The position numbers and the translations under genes are program-made. DNA of 64,000 nucleotides from an uncultured Bacilli bacterium (lineage in GTDB: Bacteria; Bacillota_I; Bacilli_A; RF39; UBA660), in NCBI GenBank assembly GCA_934095965.1, contig CAKOKR010000001.1, forward strand, positions 44,980 through 108,979. The letters run 5' to 3'. The notes below the pieces were generated by a model. The model ran no database searches. It was not told where the DNA came from and worked only from the letters and a program-made list of their open reading frames with translations. Each line of letters opens with the position of its first letter. The first letter of the stretch is position 1. Shown here one piece after another: positions 17,745-27,196 of this stretch.

Positions 17745-18140
17745 ATGAATCATGTAATATTAGTTGGAAGACTTGCAACTGATCCCATTGTTGAAGAAAC
17801 ATCAACGGGTAAAAAAAGAACATGTGTGAACTTAGCGATTCCCCGCGGCTATCGAAACGCTAATGGAGTATATGAAACCGATTTTATTCGTATTGTTCTT
17901 TGGAATGGCATGGCATCAAATACAAAAGAGTATTGCCATCAAGGTGATATGATTGGTATAAAGGGAAGAATTCAAAATCGTTCATACGAAATTGAACCTG
18001 AAAATAAAGAAGAAAAACCAATAACTAAGTATATCACCGAAGTAATCGCTGAAAAAGTCTCATTCATCTCATCAAAAAATAGCATTTCTGAAGATGAAGA
18101 CAGCGATACAATTGAATCAAACATCATAAATTGCTATTAA
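17745..18140 (+). CDS. ssb: Single-stranded DNA-binding protein
   Basis: The frame is open far upstream, but the start must be the ATG at 17745, because AAAGGAGGAAAG precedes it and NHVILVGRLATDP is the canonical SSB N-terminus. The 131 residues form one OB fold (ending near 110) with an acidic tail. The typical DDIPF-like tip is absent: the tail ends SNIINCY, so binding of repair partners through that tip may be missing. There is no rpsF or rpsR next to it, so it may be a second SSB rather than the replication one. It could also act as a PriB-like or mobile-element SSB. Confidence 0.85.
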   Translation: MNHVILVGRLATDPIVEETSTGKKRTCVNLAIPRGYRNANGVYETDFIRIVLWNGMASNTKEYCHQGDMIGIKGRIQNRSYEIEPENKEEKPITKYITEVIAEKVSFISSKNSISEDEDSDTIESNIINCY

Positions 18141-18228
18141 ATCACTAAATATATTTACATGTGGTAAAATATTTACAAAAAGACACCAATTTTGTTATAC
18201 TAAGTCTGAACAGAGATGAGGTGTAATC

Positions 18229-18585
18229 ATGCTAAGAGGTAATAGACTTAAAGAATGTCGTATAAAAAAAGGCTTAACTCAAGATGAATTAGGATCATTA
18301 GTTGGTGTTGGAAAATCAGCAATTTGCTGTTATGAAAAAGAAACACGTAATCCAAGTTTAGAAACAATCCTAGAATTTATGACAATTCTTGGTGTATCAT
18401 CTGACTATCTTCTTGGAGCAGATACTTTAGCAAAAACAACTGCAAACAAAAGAATTGAATATCACACAATGACAAAAGAAGAAGTTCAATTCATTAATGA
18501 ATTACGTAAAGATAAAGTTGTTTATGAAATTTTATTTGCTGATCCAAAAAGAGGCTCAGAATTAGTAAAAAAACATTTTGGATAA
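18229..18585 (+). CDS. XRE-family transcriptional regulator
   Basis: The 118-residue protein has an N-terminal helix-turn-helix (about 6-60; GLTQDELGSLVGVGKSAI then YEKETRNPS) and a linker with SSDYLLG typical of the family. The C-terminal 45 residues are charged and may dimerise. GAGGTG precedes the ATG, and two -10-like boxes (GTGGTAAAAT and GTTATACT) lie upstream. It stands alone with its own terminator, so a target cannot be inferred. Confidence 0.85.
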   Translation: MLRGNRLKECRIKKGLTQDELGSLVGVGKSAICCYEKETRNPSLETILEFMTILGVSSDYLLGADTLAKTTANKRIEYHTMTKEEVQFINELRKDKVVYEILFADPKRGSELVKKHFG

Positions 18586-18590
18586 CATAA

Positions 18591-18617
18591 AGAAGGTGTT
18601 TCTAACATCTTCTTTTT
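18591..18617 (+). terminator. Terminator of the XRE gene
   Basis: AGAAGGTGTT (18591-18600) pairs with AACATCTTCT (18604-18613) with one wobble, followed by five T. Confidence 0.8.
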
Positions 18618-18648
18618 CTATTTTTCATATACTTAACTAGGTGACCAT

Positions 18649-19425
18649 ATGAAAAAAATTCAAATTTTATCTATATCGATAATAACATTATTCAGCTTCT
18701 TTTACACTGAAAAAATATCAAATTTAACATTACAAAAAAATGAAATATATCAAGAAATAACCAAGCACTCTAGTGAATATGAAGAAAAATATGTAAATGC
18801 AATAATTAATAATGATGAAATAACCCCCGGACTAAACGGCCGGATTGTAAATGTAAAAAATAGTTTTTACAATATGATTGATTTAAACACTTTTAATTCT
18901 TACTACTTACTTTATGATGTTACATATCCCGAGGTATCACTTGAAAAAAACAAAGACAAAATTGTATCCCAAGGAAACCCGTTAAAAAATGCAGTGAGCT
19001 TCGTTGTAGAAAGTAACAACAATGTAATAGAATATTTTAAAAATAATAATTTAACAATAAGTATCTTAACTAACTTAGATACATTTAATAAATCCAGTAA
19101 CTTTGAACAAATAAATAATGAAACAACAAACTTTAACAAACTAGAAAGTTTAATTAACAAATATAGTAAGAACACAAATATCTGTTACGTTAATAATACC
19201 AACAAAGAAATATGTAAAAATCATAAAAAATATTTAGTAAGAACAAACAAAGTATTAAACAATCAAACATTTTTAGAAATAAAAAATAACATAGCAAGTG
19301 GTGACATTTATTATATTGATAGCACCATTGATACCAAAAATATTCGCATACTTATCAACAGTATTCTTTATAAAGATTTGGACATAATATCCCTAAGTAA
19401 CATGATCAGTGAAGAAAAGAATTGA
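18649..19425 (+). CDS. Secreted protein, possibly a degenerate polysaccharide-deacetylase-like domain
   Basis: The 258-residue protein has an N-terminal hydrophobic signal or anchor (about 5-20), followed by PGLNGRIVNVKNSFYNM and KIVSQGNPLKNAVSFVV segments that resemble the N-terminal part of some secreted NodB-type deacetylases. No metal-binding HxxxH motif is visible, so catalytic activity is doubtful. AGGTGA precedes the start. Its stop codon lies within the promoter of the next gene. The function is unassigned. Confidence 0.45.
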   Translation: MKKIQILSISIITLFSFFYTEKISNLTLQKNEIYQEITKHSSEYEEKYVNAIINNDEITPGLNGRIVNVKNSFYNMIDLNTFNSYYLLYDVTYPEVSLEKNKDKIVSQGNPLKNAVSFVVESNNNVIEYFKNNNLTISILTNLDTFNKSSNFEQINNETTNFNKLESLINKYSKNTNICYVNNTNKEICKNHKKYLVRTNKVLNNQTFLEIKNNIASGDIYYIDSTIDTKNIRILINSILYKDLDIISLSNMISEEKN

Positions 19426-19450
19426 TTTAATGTAAGTTTTCTGGTATAAT
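19422..19450 (+). promoter_or_regulatory. Sigma-A promoter of the RNase J-like gene
   Basis: TTGATT (19422-19427) and TATAAT (19445-19450) are 17 bases apart. The -35 overlaps the TGA stop of the previous gene. Confidence 0.75.
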
Positions 19451-19496
19451 TTATTTACCGAAGAACTTATTTTTTAAAAAATGAAGGTGATATTAT

Positions 19497-21131
19497 ATGA
19501 GTAAAATAAAGATTTTTGGTTTGGGCGGACTTTCTGAAAGTGGAAAGAACTCCTATGTAATAGAAGTAGATGACGATATTTATGTTTTTGATGCTGGAAT
19601 AAAATTTGCAAGTGGCAATCTTCTAGGAATTGATTACATAATGCCTGACTTTACTTATCTAGTAAAAAATAGAAAAAGAATTAAAGGATTATTTATAACC
19701 CATGGTCATAGAGAAAACATGGGAGCAGTAGCAGACCTTTTAAAAGATATACCAGAACTTAAGGTATATGCAACAAAATTTACAAAGTTTGAATTAATGG
19801 AAGATGGGGTAAATGAACAAAACATTATTTTAATTAAACCTCACAGAAAAATTAATTTTGGCAACATCTCAATTTTTCCAATCGCCGTATCTCATTCATG
19901 CCCAGATGCTGTAATGTATGTTATAAATACTAAAGATGGAGCAATTTGCTATACTGGTGACTTCATAATAGATCCAACAATGCAAGGATCTTATGACATG
20001 GACTTAGGAAAAATTGCATATGTAGGTAAACAAGGTGTACTATGTTTATTATGTGAATCATCATTCGCAGAAAAAAATGGACATACATCTCCAAACCACA
20101 GATTAGTAGGTTTCTTCGAAGATGTAATAAAACACCATGACAAAAGAATAATTTTTTCAGTTTTGCCAACTCATCTATATACAATCGCAGAAATATTTGA
20201 TGCCGCAGCAAATTCACATCGTAAGATTATTCTAATGGGAAAAAGACTTCAAAACGTTGTAAATTTTTCAAGCAAAGAAGGTTACTTAAAATTTAATCCA
20301 GAAATTCTCGGTGATCTATCAAATATAAATGACGAAAATGCAATTCTTTTAGTCATGGATGATAGAACCACACCATATGCAAACATGAATAAGATTTTAA
20401 ATGGATATGACAAATTTGTAACATTAAAACCAACTGACACAATAGTTTTTGCAGAACCAAGATATGATAGCACAGAAAAAGTGTTAGTTAAACTTCAAAA
20501 TGAATTAGCAAAATTTGGTTGTGATATAGAAACCGTAGCAAAAGACAAAGAAATACTACACCATGCATCTCGTGAAGACTTAATGTTAATGATAAAACTT
20601 ATCAATCCAAAATACTATATGCCGGTAAAAGGTGAATATCGTTACATGGTAAACAATGCAAATTTAGCAAGTAATCTTGGAATCCCAGACTCAAACATAT
20701 TATTAAAACAAAATGGTGATGTCGTAACATTTGACCAAGGAAAACTTATAGATAATTTTGCCAGAGTAAAAGTAAATGATGTTTTAATTGATGGAACAAG
20801 TAATGATGATATCGGTGACTTAGTTATCAAAGATAGAGAAATGCTATCAGAAAATGGAATAGTATTAATCAGTGCAACTGTAGATAAAAATGACAAAGTA
20901 TTAATTGTAGGTCCTGAAGTAACAACTCGTGGATTCATCTATGTAAAAGATTCAGCAGATATGATCAAGGAAATTAAAGTAATCTGTGAATCAATAATAA
21001 ACAGAAATATAACTCCAAAATATATTGATTTCAATCAAATAAAAATAGAAATTCGTGAAGAATTAAGTAAATATCTATATGAACAAACCGAGTGTAAACC
21101 AATGATCATCGCTGTTGTTCAAGAAGTATAA
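19497..21131 (+). CDS. rnjB: Ribonuclease J family protein, J2-like (degenerate active site)
   Basis: The 544-residue protein has the metallo-beta-lactamase plus beta-CASP layout and C-terminal domain of RNase J. The N-terminus GLGGLSESGKNSYVIE and the late GEYRYM are family features. The metal motif HGHEDHIGG of J1 is replaced by HGHRENMGA, so two ligands differ (D to E, H to N), and the usual HxSGH segment reads HHASRED. Bacillus RNase J2 is likewise altered at this motif (HGHADA) and acts mainly as a partner of J1. A J2-like helper role in a J1/J2 complex is the likely job; a J1 gene would be outside this window. Confidence 0.8.
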   Translation: MSKIKIFGLGGLSESGKNSYVIEVDDDIYVFDAGIKFASGNLLGIDYIMPDFTYLVKNRKRIKGLFITHGHRENMGAVADLLKDIPELKVYATKFTKFELMEDGVNEQNIILIKPHRKINFGNISIFPIAVSHSCPDAVMYVINTKDGAICYTGDFIIDPTMQGSYDMDLGKIAYVGKQGVLCLLCESSFAEKNGHTSPNHRLVGFFEDVIKHHDKRIIFSVLPTHLYTIAEIFDAAANSHRKIILMGKRLQNVVNFSSKEGYLKFNPEILGDLSNINDENAILLVMDDRTTPYANMNKILNGYDKFVTLKPTDTIVFAEPRYDSTEKVLVKLQNELAKFGCDIETVAKDKEILHHASREDLMLMIKLINPKYYMPVKGEYRYMVNNANLASNLGIPDSNILLKQNGDVVTFDQGKLIDNFARVKVNDVLIDGTSNDDIGDLVIKDREMLSENGIVLISATVDKNDKVLIVGPEVTTRGFIYVKDSADMIKEIKVICESIINRNITPKYIDFNQIKIEIREELSKYLYEQTECKPMIIAVVQEV

Positions 21132-21137
21132 TTTTAA

Positions 21138-21170
21138 AAAAATCACTCATACTATAAATGGGTGATTTTT
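21138..21170 (+). terminator. Hairpin that may end rnj transcription and hide the next ribosome site
   Basis: AAAAATCACTCA (21138-21149) pairs with TGGGTGATTTTT (21159-21170), a 12-bp stem with one wobble ending in T bases. The 3' arm contains GGGTGAT, the ribosome site of the gene starting at 21173, so folding would block translation as well as stop transcription. Confidence 0.65.
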
Positions 21171-21172
21171 AA

Positions 21173-21589
21173 ATGGATGATATAAAAGCATTAAATGAAA
21201 TGTATAAAATAGTAACAATGGGTATTATTGGTATTGATGAGGTAAAGGGTCACATCGAAGATAAAACATTAACAAAAACAATGTCTGATGCTAGAAAAAA
21301 ATATATGGTAAACAAAATGGACATAACAAATATGCTAAAAGATATAAACGAAGAACCTGAAGAGATAAACATAATAATAAAGATGTTTAATGAAATTTAT
21401 ACAGGAATCGAACTTATCAAATGTGATGATGCAAAAATAGCAAAAATGCTAACTGAAGGAACCAACAAAGGTATCATCAAAGTTGAAGAAATTCTAAATT
21501 CAAATGTAAATGAAAAAGTTAAAACTGAAGCAGAAGAACTTCTTGACTTACTTGAGTTTCAAATCAAATCATGGAAATCGTACCTATAA
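21173..21589 (+). CDS. Small helical protein of unknown function
   Basis: A 138-residue, highly charged, all-helical protein without Cys or membrane segments. The pattern (NEMYKIVTMG, then a C-terminal QIKSWKSYL) suggests a four-helix bundle of the ferritin-like or PA2169 type, but no metal ligands stand out. The ribosome site GGGTGAT is located in a hairpin (see 21138-21170). It is followed by its own terminator. Confidence 0.5.
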   Translation: MDDIKALNEMYKIVTMGIIGIDEVKGHIEDKTLTKTMSDARKKYMVNKMDITNMLKDINEEPEEINIIIKMFNEIYTGIELIKCDDAKIAKMLTEGTNKGIIKVEEILNSNVNEKVKTEAEELLDLLEFQIKSWKSYL

Positions 21590-21590
21590 G

Positions 21591-21616
21591 AAAAAAAGCC
21601 GCAAGGCTTTTTTCTT
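21591..21616. terminator. Bidirectional terminator
   Basis: AAAAAAGCC (21592-21600), loop GCAA, GGCTTTTTT (21605-21613). It serves the plus gene ending at 21589 and the minus gene ending at 21617. Confidence 0.85.
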
Positions 21617-22708
21617 TTAAACATCATTTACATTTTTTCTAATTCTTTCAAGTTTACTCGGTAACGCTCCAACCATAATATCATCATTTATGTCGTTAAC
21701 AACATCTTGTTCCAACAATTGATAATAAACATAATTAGTATTAATAATTCTTCTTTTAATATTTCCAAGTATTCCATTATATGAACTACTAAATTGTATA
21801 GAACCATAAGTCACTTCAAAGAAGTAAGTATTACCATCCATTACATTAGTAATAGTATCAATCTTAACATTATTTAATACTCTCATCATCAAAAGTATAT
21901 CGCTAACATCAAGATTCTTATTAATAACATCAATCATTAAATTAAATACAACTGGATTTTCCATATCACCAAGTATCTTTGCAATCTCTAAATAATATCT
22001 ATAATCTTTTCTCAAGCTTATCAAACTAAGTTTTTCTGTCAAATATTTTCTAACTTGATAACCATTATTCTTACAATTACTTATAACACTTGCAGCTTCA
22101 ACAGTAATTTCTTCATCATCAATATTAAATTCTTCAAAAAACTTAATTAAATTCGGATATCCAAAAAAATTCCTATTCCTTGCAATGATGCAAGCTTCTC
22201 TAAGTCTATCTTGAATATTTTTACCCTTATTACTTACTTCAGTACTCTTAAAATACTTTGTTAAATAATATGAACTATTCAAATCAACTGCATTATTAAT
22301 TAAAAAGTTCGCATATGTATAATTAGTTCTTTCGTTAATTAAATTTATATCACTTAAAATATCAAAAATATTTTCATACATAAAAACTTTATCATCAGGA
22401 ATATCCATAAAATATTTAATATAATCAGATATCAAAATCTCACAAGTTAAACCCTTGCTAGCCAAGAAGTCTAAAATATAATCTCTTTTTTTATCTTTAG
22501 TATTCATTAACTCCATCAAAGCTTCACAAGCACATCCATCATCAAGATTATTTTTAAGTACTAGAACACCATTTTTAAAATTACTATCTAAACTAATTAA
22601 CATTTCAAGTAATCTTTCATCTCTTTTTAATAAATCGCTTACTAAATATTCATCCAGTCTATTATTTTCAATCATTTTAATTAATTTAATAACCAAATCT
22701 TTTTTCAT
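21617..22708 (-). CDS. Helical-repeat cytosolic protein of unknown function
   Basis: The 363-residue protein has no signal peptide or membrane helix. It is a chain of short amphipathic helices with recurring Leu-rich pairs (for example residues 60-160 and 200-290), which suggests a HEAT/ARM-like solenoid. DDGCACEAL near residue 57 is the only Cys cluster. AAGGAGG precedes its start on the minus strand. The family is not recognised. Confidence 0.5.
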   Translation of the reverse strand: MKKDLVIKLIKMIENNRLDEYLVSDLLKRDERLLEMLISLDSNFKNGVLVLKNNLDDGCACEALMELMNTKDKKRDYILDFLASKGLTCEILISDYIKYFMDIPDDKVFMYENIFDILSDINLINERTNYTYANFLINNAVDLNSSYYLTKYFKSTEVSNKGKNIQDRLREACIIARNRNFFGYPNLIKFFEEFNIDDEEITVEAASVISNCKNNGYQVRKYLTEKLSLISLRKDYRYYLEIAKILGDMENPVVFNLMIDVINKNLDVSDILLMMRVLNNVKIDTITNVMDGNTYFFEVTYGSIQFSSSYNGILGNIKRRIINTNYVYYQLLEQDVVNDINDDIMVGALPSKLERIRKNVNDV

Positions 22709-22824
22709 TTTTAACCTCCTTAAAAAATATTATATATTAACAACTCACTAAAATCAACAAAATTAACCAAAATAATATTTAAATTTAAATAATGTTATGG
22801 TATACTTAGGTAGAGGTGATGACA

Positions 22825-23511
22825 ATGCAAATAATATGTAAATATTTCTTGTATTTTATGATATATTCTTTCCTAGGATGGTTCATGGAAGTTTGTGTAT
22901 CTTTATGGAATAAACATAAATTTATAAACCGAGGATTTCTAATAGGTCCATATTGTCCAATCTATGGCTGGGGTTGCCTTGCAATAATCATAATCGTAGG
23001 TCAAAATACAAGTGACATCCTAAGTGTATTTTTAAAATCAATTCTAATTTGTTCATTACTAGAATATTTCACAAGTTATTTCATGGAAAAAATATATAAT
23101 GTAAGATGGTGGGACTATTCAAATAAAAAATTCAACATCAACGGAAGAATCTGTCTTGAAACAATGATTCCCTTTGGTCTTTTAGCATCACTTATTATAT
23201 ATGTATTACATCCTGCAGTAATAAAACTAGTAAATTTATTATCACCAAATGCCATCGCAGCACTTGCAATAATATTATTTATTATATACCTAATAGATAA
23301 CATTATATCAACATACATATTATTTAAAATAAAAGGTAAAATAAAAAGTGAAAGAAAAGATAACACTGAAAAAATTAAACAATACATTGAAAAATGGTTC
23401 CAAGATAACACTGTTTTATACCGTCGTATAAAAAATGCCTTTCCAAAATTCCAAGTATTTATCAAGGAATTAGAAAAATATAAAATTGTAAAAGAAAAGG
23501 ACGAAAAATAA
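22825..23511 (+). CDS. CmpB-type putative ABC transporter permease family (PF06541-like) membrane protein
   Basis: The start is the ATG at 22825 with GAGGTG 6 bases upstream; the in-frame GTG at 22816 is part of that site. The 228-residue protein has about five helices. YSFLGWFMEVC near the N-terminus and RGFLIGPYCPIYGWG are family marks, as is WWDYSNKKFNINGRICL. The family is often labelled a putative ABC permease, but the transport role is not proven and no ATPase gene is adjacent. A charged cytosolic tail follows. An extended -10 (TATGGTATACT) lies about 20 bases upstream. Confidence 0.8.
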   Translation: MQIICKYFLYFMIYSFLGWFMEVCVSLWNKHKFINRGFLIGPYCPIYGWGCLAIIIIVGQNTSDILSVFLKSILICSLLEYFTSYFMEKIYNVRWWDYSNKKFNINGRICLETMIPFGLLASLIIYVLHPAVIKLVNLLSPNAIAALAIILFIIYLIDNIISTYILFKIKGKIKSERKDNTEKIKQYIEKWFQDNTVLYRRIKNAFPKFQVFIKELEKYKIVKEKDEK

Positions 23512-23525
23512 ACCGGAGAGCAAAC

Positions 23526-23861
23526 ATGAAAGAAAACAAATACTTAACAGAACAAAATATTAAAACAATATATGAAAGATTAAAAATGGAAACAAACATC
23601 ACTTTATTACCAATACTAGGTAGAAATTTAGAATTTGGACTCGGTGAAATATGTCTTTTTGAAAAAAATGATATCTTTGTATTTTACATCATGAACAAAA
23701 CTAACAAAGAATGCATTAAAGTATTTGATAATATCTGTGATGCTATAAACTTCTTAGTAAATGTTTACGATTATTACAAATTTATAGATAATCCCGAATC
23801 CATGAAAAACATATTTTATGAAGTATTAAATTTAGATAAAGAGTTAATAAAAGCAAGATAG
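23526..23861 (+). CDS. Small conserved-looking protein of unknown function
   Basis: A 111-residue soluble protein with alternating strands and helices: TNITLLPILGRNLEFGLGE, then LFEKNDIFVFYIM. It starts 14 bases after the CmpB-like gene with GGAGAG, so the two are co-transcribed. A terminator follows directly. No family is recognised. Confidence 0.5.
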   Translation: MKENKYLTEQNIKTIYERLKMETNITLLPILGRNLEFGLGEICLFEKNDIFVFYIMNKTNKECIKVFDNICDAINFLVNVYDYYKFIDNPESMKNIFYEVLNLDKELIKAR

Positions 23862-23890
23862 GTAAAGAAAAAAACTTTACTTATTTTTTT
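23860..23890 (+). terminator. Terminator of the 22825-23861 operon
   Basis: AGGTAAAG (23860-23867) pairs with CTTTACTT (23875-23882) with one wobble, then seven T. Confidence 0.7.
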
Positions 23891-23903
23891 CTAATTAAAC
23901 ATA

Positions 23904-23932
23904 TTGTTATAAACTTGAAAATGTGTTAAGAT
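23904..23932 (+). promoter_or_regulatory. Promoter of the SNF2 helicase gene
   Basis: TTGTTA (23904-23909) and TAAGAT (23927-23932) are 17 bases apart, 20 bases before the start. Confidence 0.6.
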
Positions 23933-23952
23933 AAACAGATGGAGGAAAAACT

Positions 23953-26900
23953 ATGGCAACCGAATTAAATGATTTAATATCCAAGACAAACGTAAGACAA
24001 TTTGTTTTTACAACAGATCTTATCAAAGGTACCAACTATGATAAAGAAAAAGTAAACTACAAAGATAAAAAAGTATTAGAAAAAGATTCAAAAACAATAA
24101 CATGTTATCATATCGAAGTAGATTCAGAATCAAAACCAACATATTATGATGTATATCTTTACATAAAAAGTAACAATGAAATTGCAAACACATTATGTGA
24201 TTGTAAACAATATCGAAGTACCAATAGTTGTAAACACATCGCTGCATCATTAATAAAATACTATGATGAAATTTTTGAATCTGCGGAGAATTTAAAAACT
24301 AATATATCAAACGATATTCTAAATCAATTTGTGCCTCAAGAACAAAACATAATTAAAAAAGAATTAAAACTAACATTATATTTAGAATTCACCGAAAAAA
24401 ATGATTACTTTTACTATAATAGCACTTATATTGACCAATCAATAAAAATAACCATCGGTCTAGACAAAGAATACACTTTAAAAAATCATGTCTCTTCATT
24501 CAAAGAAGCCTATGAAGATGGTTATGGTGAAGTATACTTCGGTAAAAATTTTACATATGATGCAAAAAAACATTTCTTCAATGAAAACGACAAAAAAATA
24601 ATCGAAGCATATCTAAAATGTTATGATTCAAGTGAATATACAATGAGAAGTCGTACGAAAGACTTTCTAAAAGAAATTAAAGACACAACATTTATTGCTA
24701 ATAACTATAAAATTAATGGTATCAAAGATGAATTCCCTTTAAAAACAAATCTAACAAAACATGATTCTATCTATGAACTTGAATTTGATTTAAATAATCT
24801 TGAACTTACCAGCAAAAATGACTATGAATACATAATCTACGAAGGAAAAATGTATCACTTAACAAAAAAAGAACAAGATTTATTAACAAGTCTTATAAAA
24901 AATAAATTAGAAACAATAACAATAACTAAAGATATGGTAGACACATTTACAAAAGGATTATTATCAGTAGTTAGAAAAAACATCAATATTGATTCATCTG
25001 TTGATGACATAACACTTCCAACAGATATCAAAACCAGATTATATTTTGATCTTCGCTACAACTACATAATAGCAAATGTATTATTTATCTATGGAAATGA
25101 AGAAATAGATTACTTTAGCAAAAATGATAAAATCCTGCGAGACATTGACTACGAAGTAAAAGTAGTAAATGATTTACTAACATATGGTTTTGAAGTCGAA
25201 GATAATAAAATAATTTTAAATGACTTAGATAAAGAAGTAGAATTTTTAGAAAATGGTTTAGAAACACTAGCAACAAAATATGAAATTTTTACAACGGAAA
25301 AATTCAAAGGAATAGAAATTAAGAAAAAAACAACAATTACATCAATGTTTGGGCTTGGAAAAGACAACATTTTAAGTTACAATTTTAATCTTGGTAACAT
25401 AGATTCAAGTGAACTAGTTAATATTTTTGATAACATCAAAGCTAAAAAGAAATATTATCGCTTAAAAAATGGTGATATCTTAAATCTTGAAGATGAATCT
25501 TTAAAAGAATTAAATAATTTAGCAACAGAACTAGAACTTACTGATGAAGAAATAATTCAAGGAAAGGGAAGTATCTTAAAATATCGTGCATTATACTTAG
25601 ATAGTTTAAAATCAAATAAATATAACATTATAAAAACAGATAATTTATTTGATAACTTTATAGATAATTTTTATAAATATAAAGATTGTGAACTAACTTT
25701 ATCAAGTGATGAACTAAAAATATTAAGAAACTACCAAGTTACCGGAGTTAAATGGTTATACAACTTATCAAAAACTGGCTTCGGAGGAATTCTTGCTGAT
25801 GAAATGGGATTAGGTAAAACAATTCAAGTTATCTATTACATAAAACAAATGCTAAAAGATAATCCAAATCATACATGCTTAATTGTGGTGCCAACATCTC
25901 TAGCTTATAACTGGGATCATGAATTTTCTTTATATAGTAAAGAAATAAAAAGAGCAATCGTCGTTGGTGCTAAAGAACATCGTAGAAAAATACTAAAAAA
26001 CATCAAAAAATATAATGTGTTAGTTACAACATATGGCTTACTTCGTGAAGATGAAGATTACTATAAAGATATAGTATTTGATACCATGGTTATTGATGAA
26101 GCTCAAAATATTAAAAATAACATGGCAGGTATCACTAAAGTTGTAAAAAAAATAAATGCAACTACTAAATTTGCCTTAACAGGTACTCCTTTAGAAAATT
26201 CAATCCTAGAATTATGGAGTATATTTGACTATATCATGCCAGGTTTCTTATCAAGTCTTACAAAATTCCAACCAAAATATAAAATCAAAGACTTTGATGA
26301 ACAAAGCGAAGAATTACTTGCAAATTTATCTAAACAAATAAATCCATTTATTTTAAGAAGAAAGAAAAAAGATGTTTATGAAGAACTTCCAGATAAATTA
26401 ATTAATGATATATACATTGATTTACTTGATGAACAAAAGAAACTATATGTTGCTGAACTTGAAAAAGTTAAAGATGAAATGGAAAATATAATTCATGATG
26501 ATGGAATAAGTAAAGCAAGATTCTTAATTCTTCAATTACTTACTAAGTTACGTCAAATATGTATTGAACCAAGTATAGTTTATGATGACTATAATTCTGG
26601 TTCAAACAAAATAGAAACATTATTAAATATAACAAATGAATATATTAATAATGGACATAAAATACTAATATTTTCATCATTTAAAACAGCACTAAACATA
26701 GTTCGTGATAAATTATCAAAAGCCAAAATAAAAACTTATATGCTAGATGGAAGTGTTCCATCTAAAAATAGAATAGAAATGGTTGATAACTTTAACAATA
26801 ATGATGATATTAAAGTATTTTTAATAATGTTAAAATCCGGAGGAACAGGTCTTAATTTAACAAGTGCAGATGTAGTAATTCATCTAGATTTATGGTGGAA

Positions 26901-27138
26901 CCCTCAAGCAGAAAACCAAGCAACAGACCGAGCTCACCGAATTGGTCAAAAAAACACCGTCGAGGTAATTCACTTAATAACAAAAGGAACCATCGAAGAA
27001 AAAATACTTGAACTTCAAAATAAAAAAAGAGTTTTAAGTGATAAACTAATAGATGGTGAAAAACGAGATCAAAATATTTTAGCAAATTTAACTGAATCAG
27101 ATATTAAACATTTACTATCTTATGAAAATAAAGATTAA
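23953..27138 (+). CDS. SNF2-family DEAD/DEAH-type helicase with SWIM zinc finger
   Basis: The 1061-residue protein has an N-terminal SWIM finger (CDCKQYRSTNSCKHI, about residues 77-91), a long helicase-associated region, then the SNF2 ATPase: ADEMGLGKT (motif I, about residue 618), VIDEAQNIKN (motif II, DEAQ), ALTGTPLEN (motif III). The helicase C half carries GTGLNLT and QATDRAHRIGQ (motif VI). It probably moves along DNA or displaces bound proteins; in bacteria the exact task is not settled. It is a stand-alone gene with a good promoter. Confidence 0.93.
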   Translation: MATELNDLISKTNVRQFVFTTDLIKGTNYDKEKVNYKDKKVLEKDSKTITCYHIEVDSESKPTYYDVYLYIKSNNEIANTLCDCKQYRSTNSCKHIAASLIKYYDEIFESAENLKTNISNDILNQFVPQEQNIIKKELKLTLYLEFTEKNDYFYYNSTYIDQSIKITIGLDKEYTLKNHVSSFKEAYEDGYGEVYFGKNFTYDAKKHFFNENDKKIIEAYLKCYDSSEYTMRSRTKDFLKEIKDTTFIANNYKINGIKDEFPLKTNLTKHDSIYELEFDLNNLELTSKNDYEYIIYEGKMYHLTKKEQDLLTSLIKNKLETITITKDMVDTFTKGLLSVVRKNINIDSSVDDITLPTDIKTRLYFDLRYNYIIANVLFIYGNEEIDYFSKNDKILRDIDYEVKVVNDLLTYGFEVEDNKIILNDLDKEVEFLENGLETLATKYEIFTTEKFKGIEIKKKTTITSMFGLGKDNILSYNFNLGNIDSSELVNIFDNIKAKKKYYRLKNGDILNLEDESLKELNNLATELELTDEEIIQGKGSILKYRALYLDSLKSNKYNIIKTDNLFDNFIDNFYKYKDCELTLSSDELKILRNYQVTGVKWLYNLSKTGFGGILADEMGLGKTIQVIYYIKQMLKDNPNHTCLIVVPTSLAYNWDHEFSLYSKEIKRAIVVGAKEHRRKILKNIKKYNVLVTTYGLLREDEDYYKDIVFDTMVIDEAQNIKNNMAGITKVVKKINATTKFALTGTPLENSILELWSIFDYIMPGFLSSLTKFQPKYKIKDFDEQSEELLANLSKQINPFILRRKKKDVYEELPDKLINDIYIDLLDEQKKLYVAELEKVKDEMENIIHDDGISKARFLILQLLTKLRQICIEPSIVYDDYNSGSNKIETLLNITNEYINNGHKILIFSSFKTALNIVRDKLSKAKIKTYMLDGSVPSKNRIEMVDNFNNNDDIKVFLIMLKSGGTGLNLTSADVVIHLDLWWNPQAENQATDRAHRIGQKNTVEVIHLITKGTIEEKILELQNKKRVLSDKLIDGEKRDQNILANLTESDIKHLLSYENKD

Positions 27139-27196
27139 AAATTATTTCCTAAAAAAAAAATACATGTTATAATACTTACATGAGGAACGTGGTATA

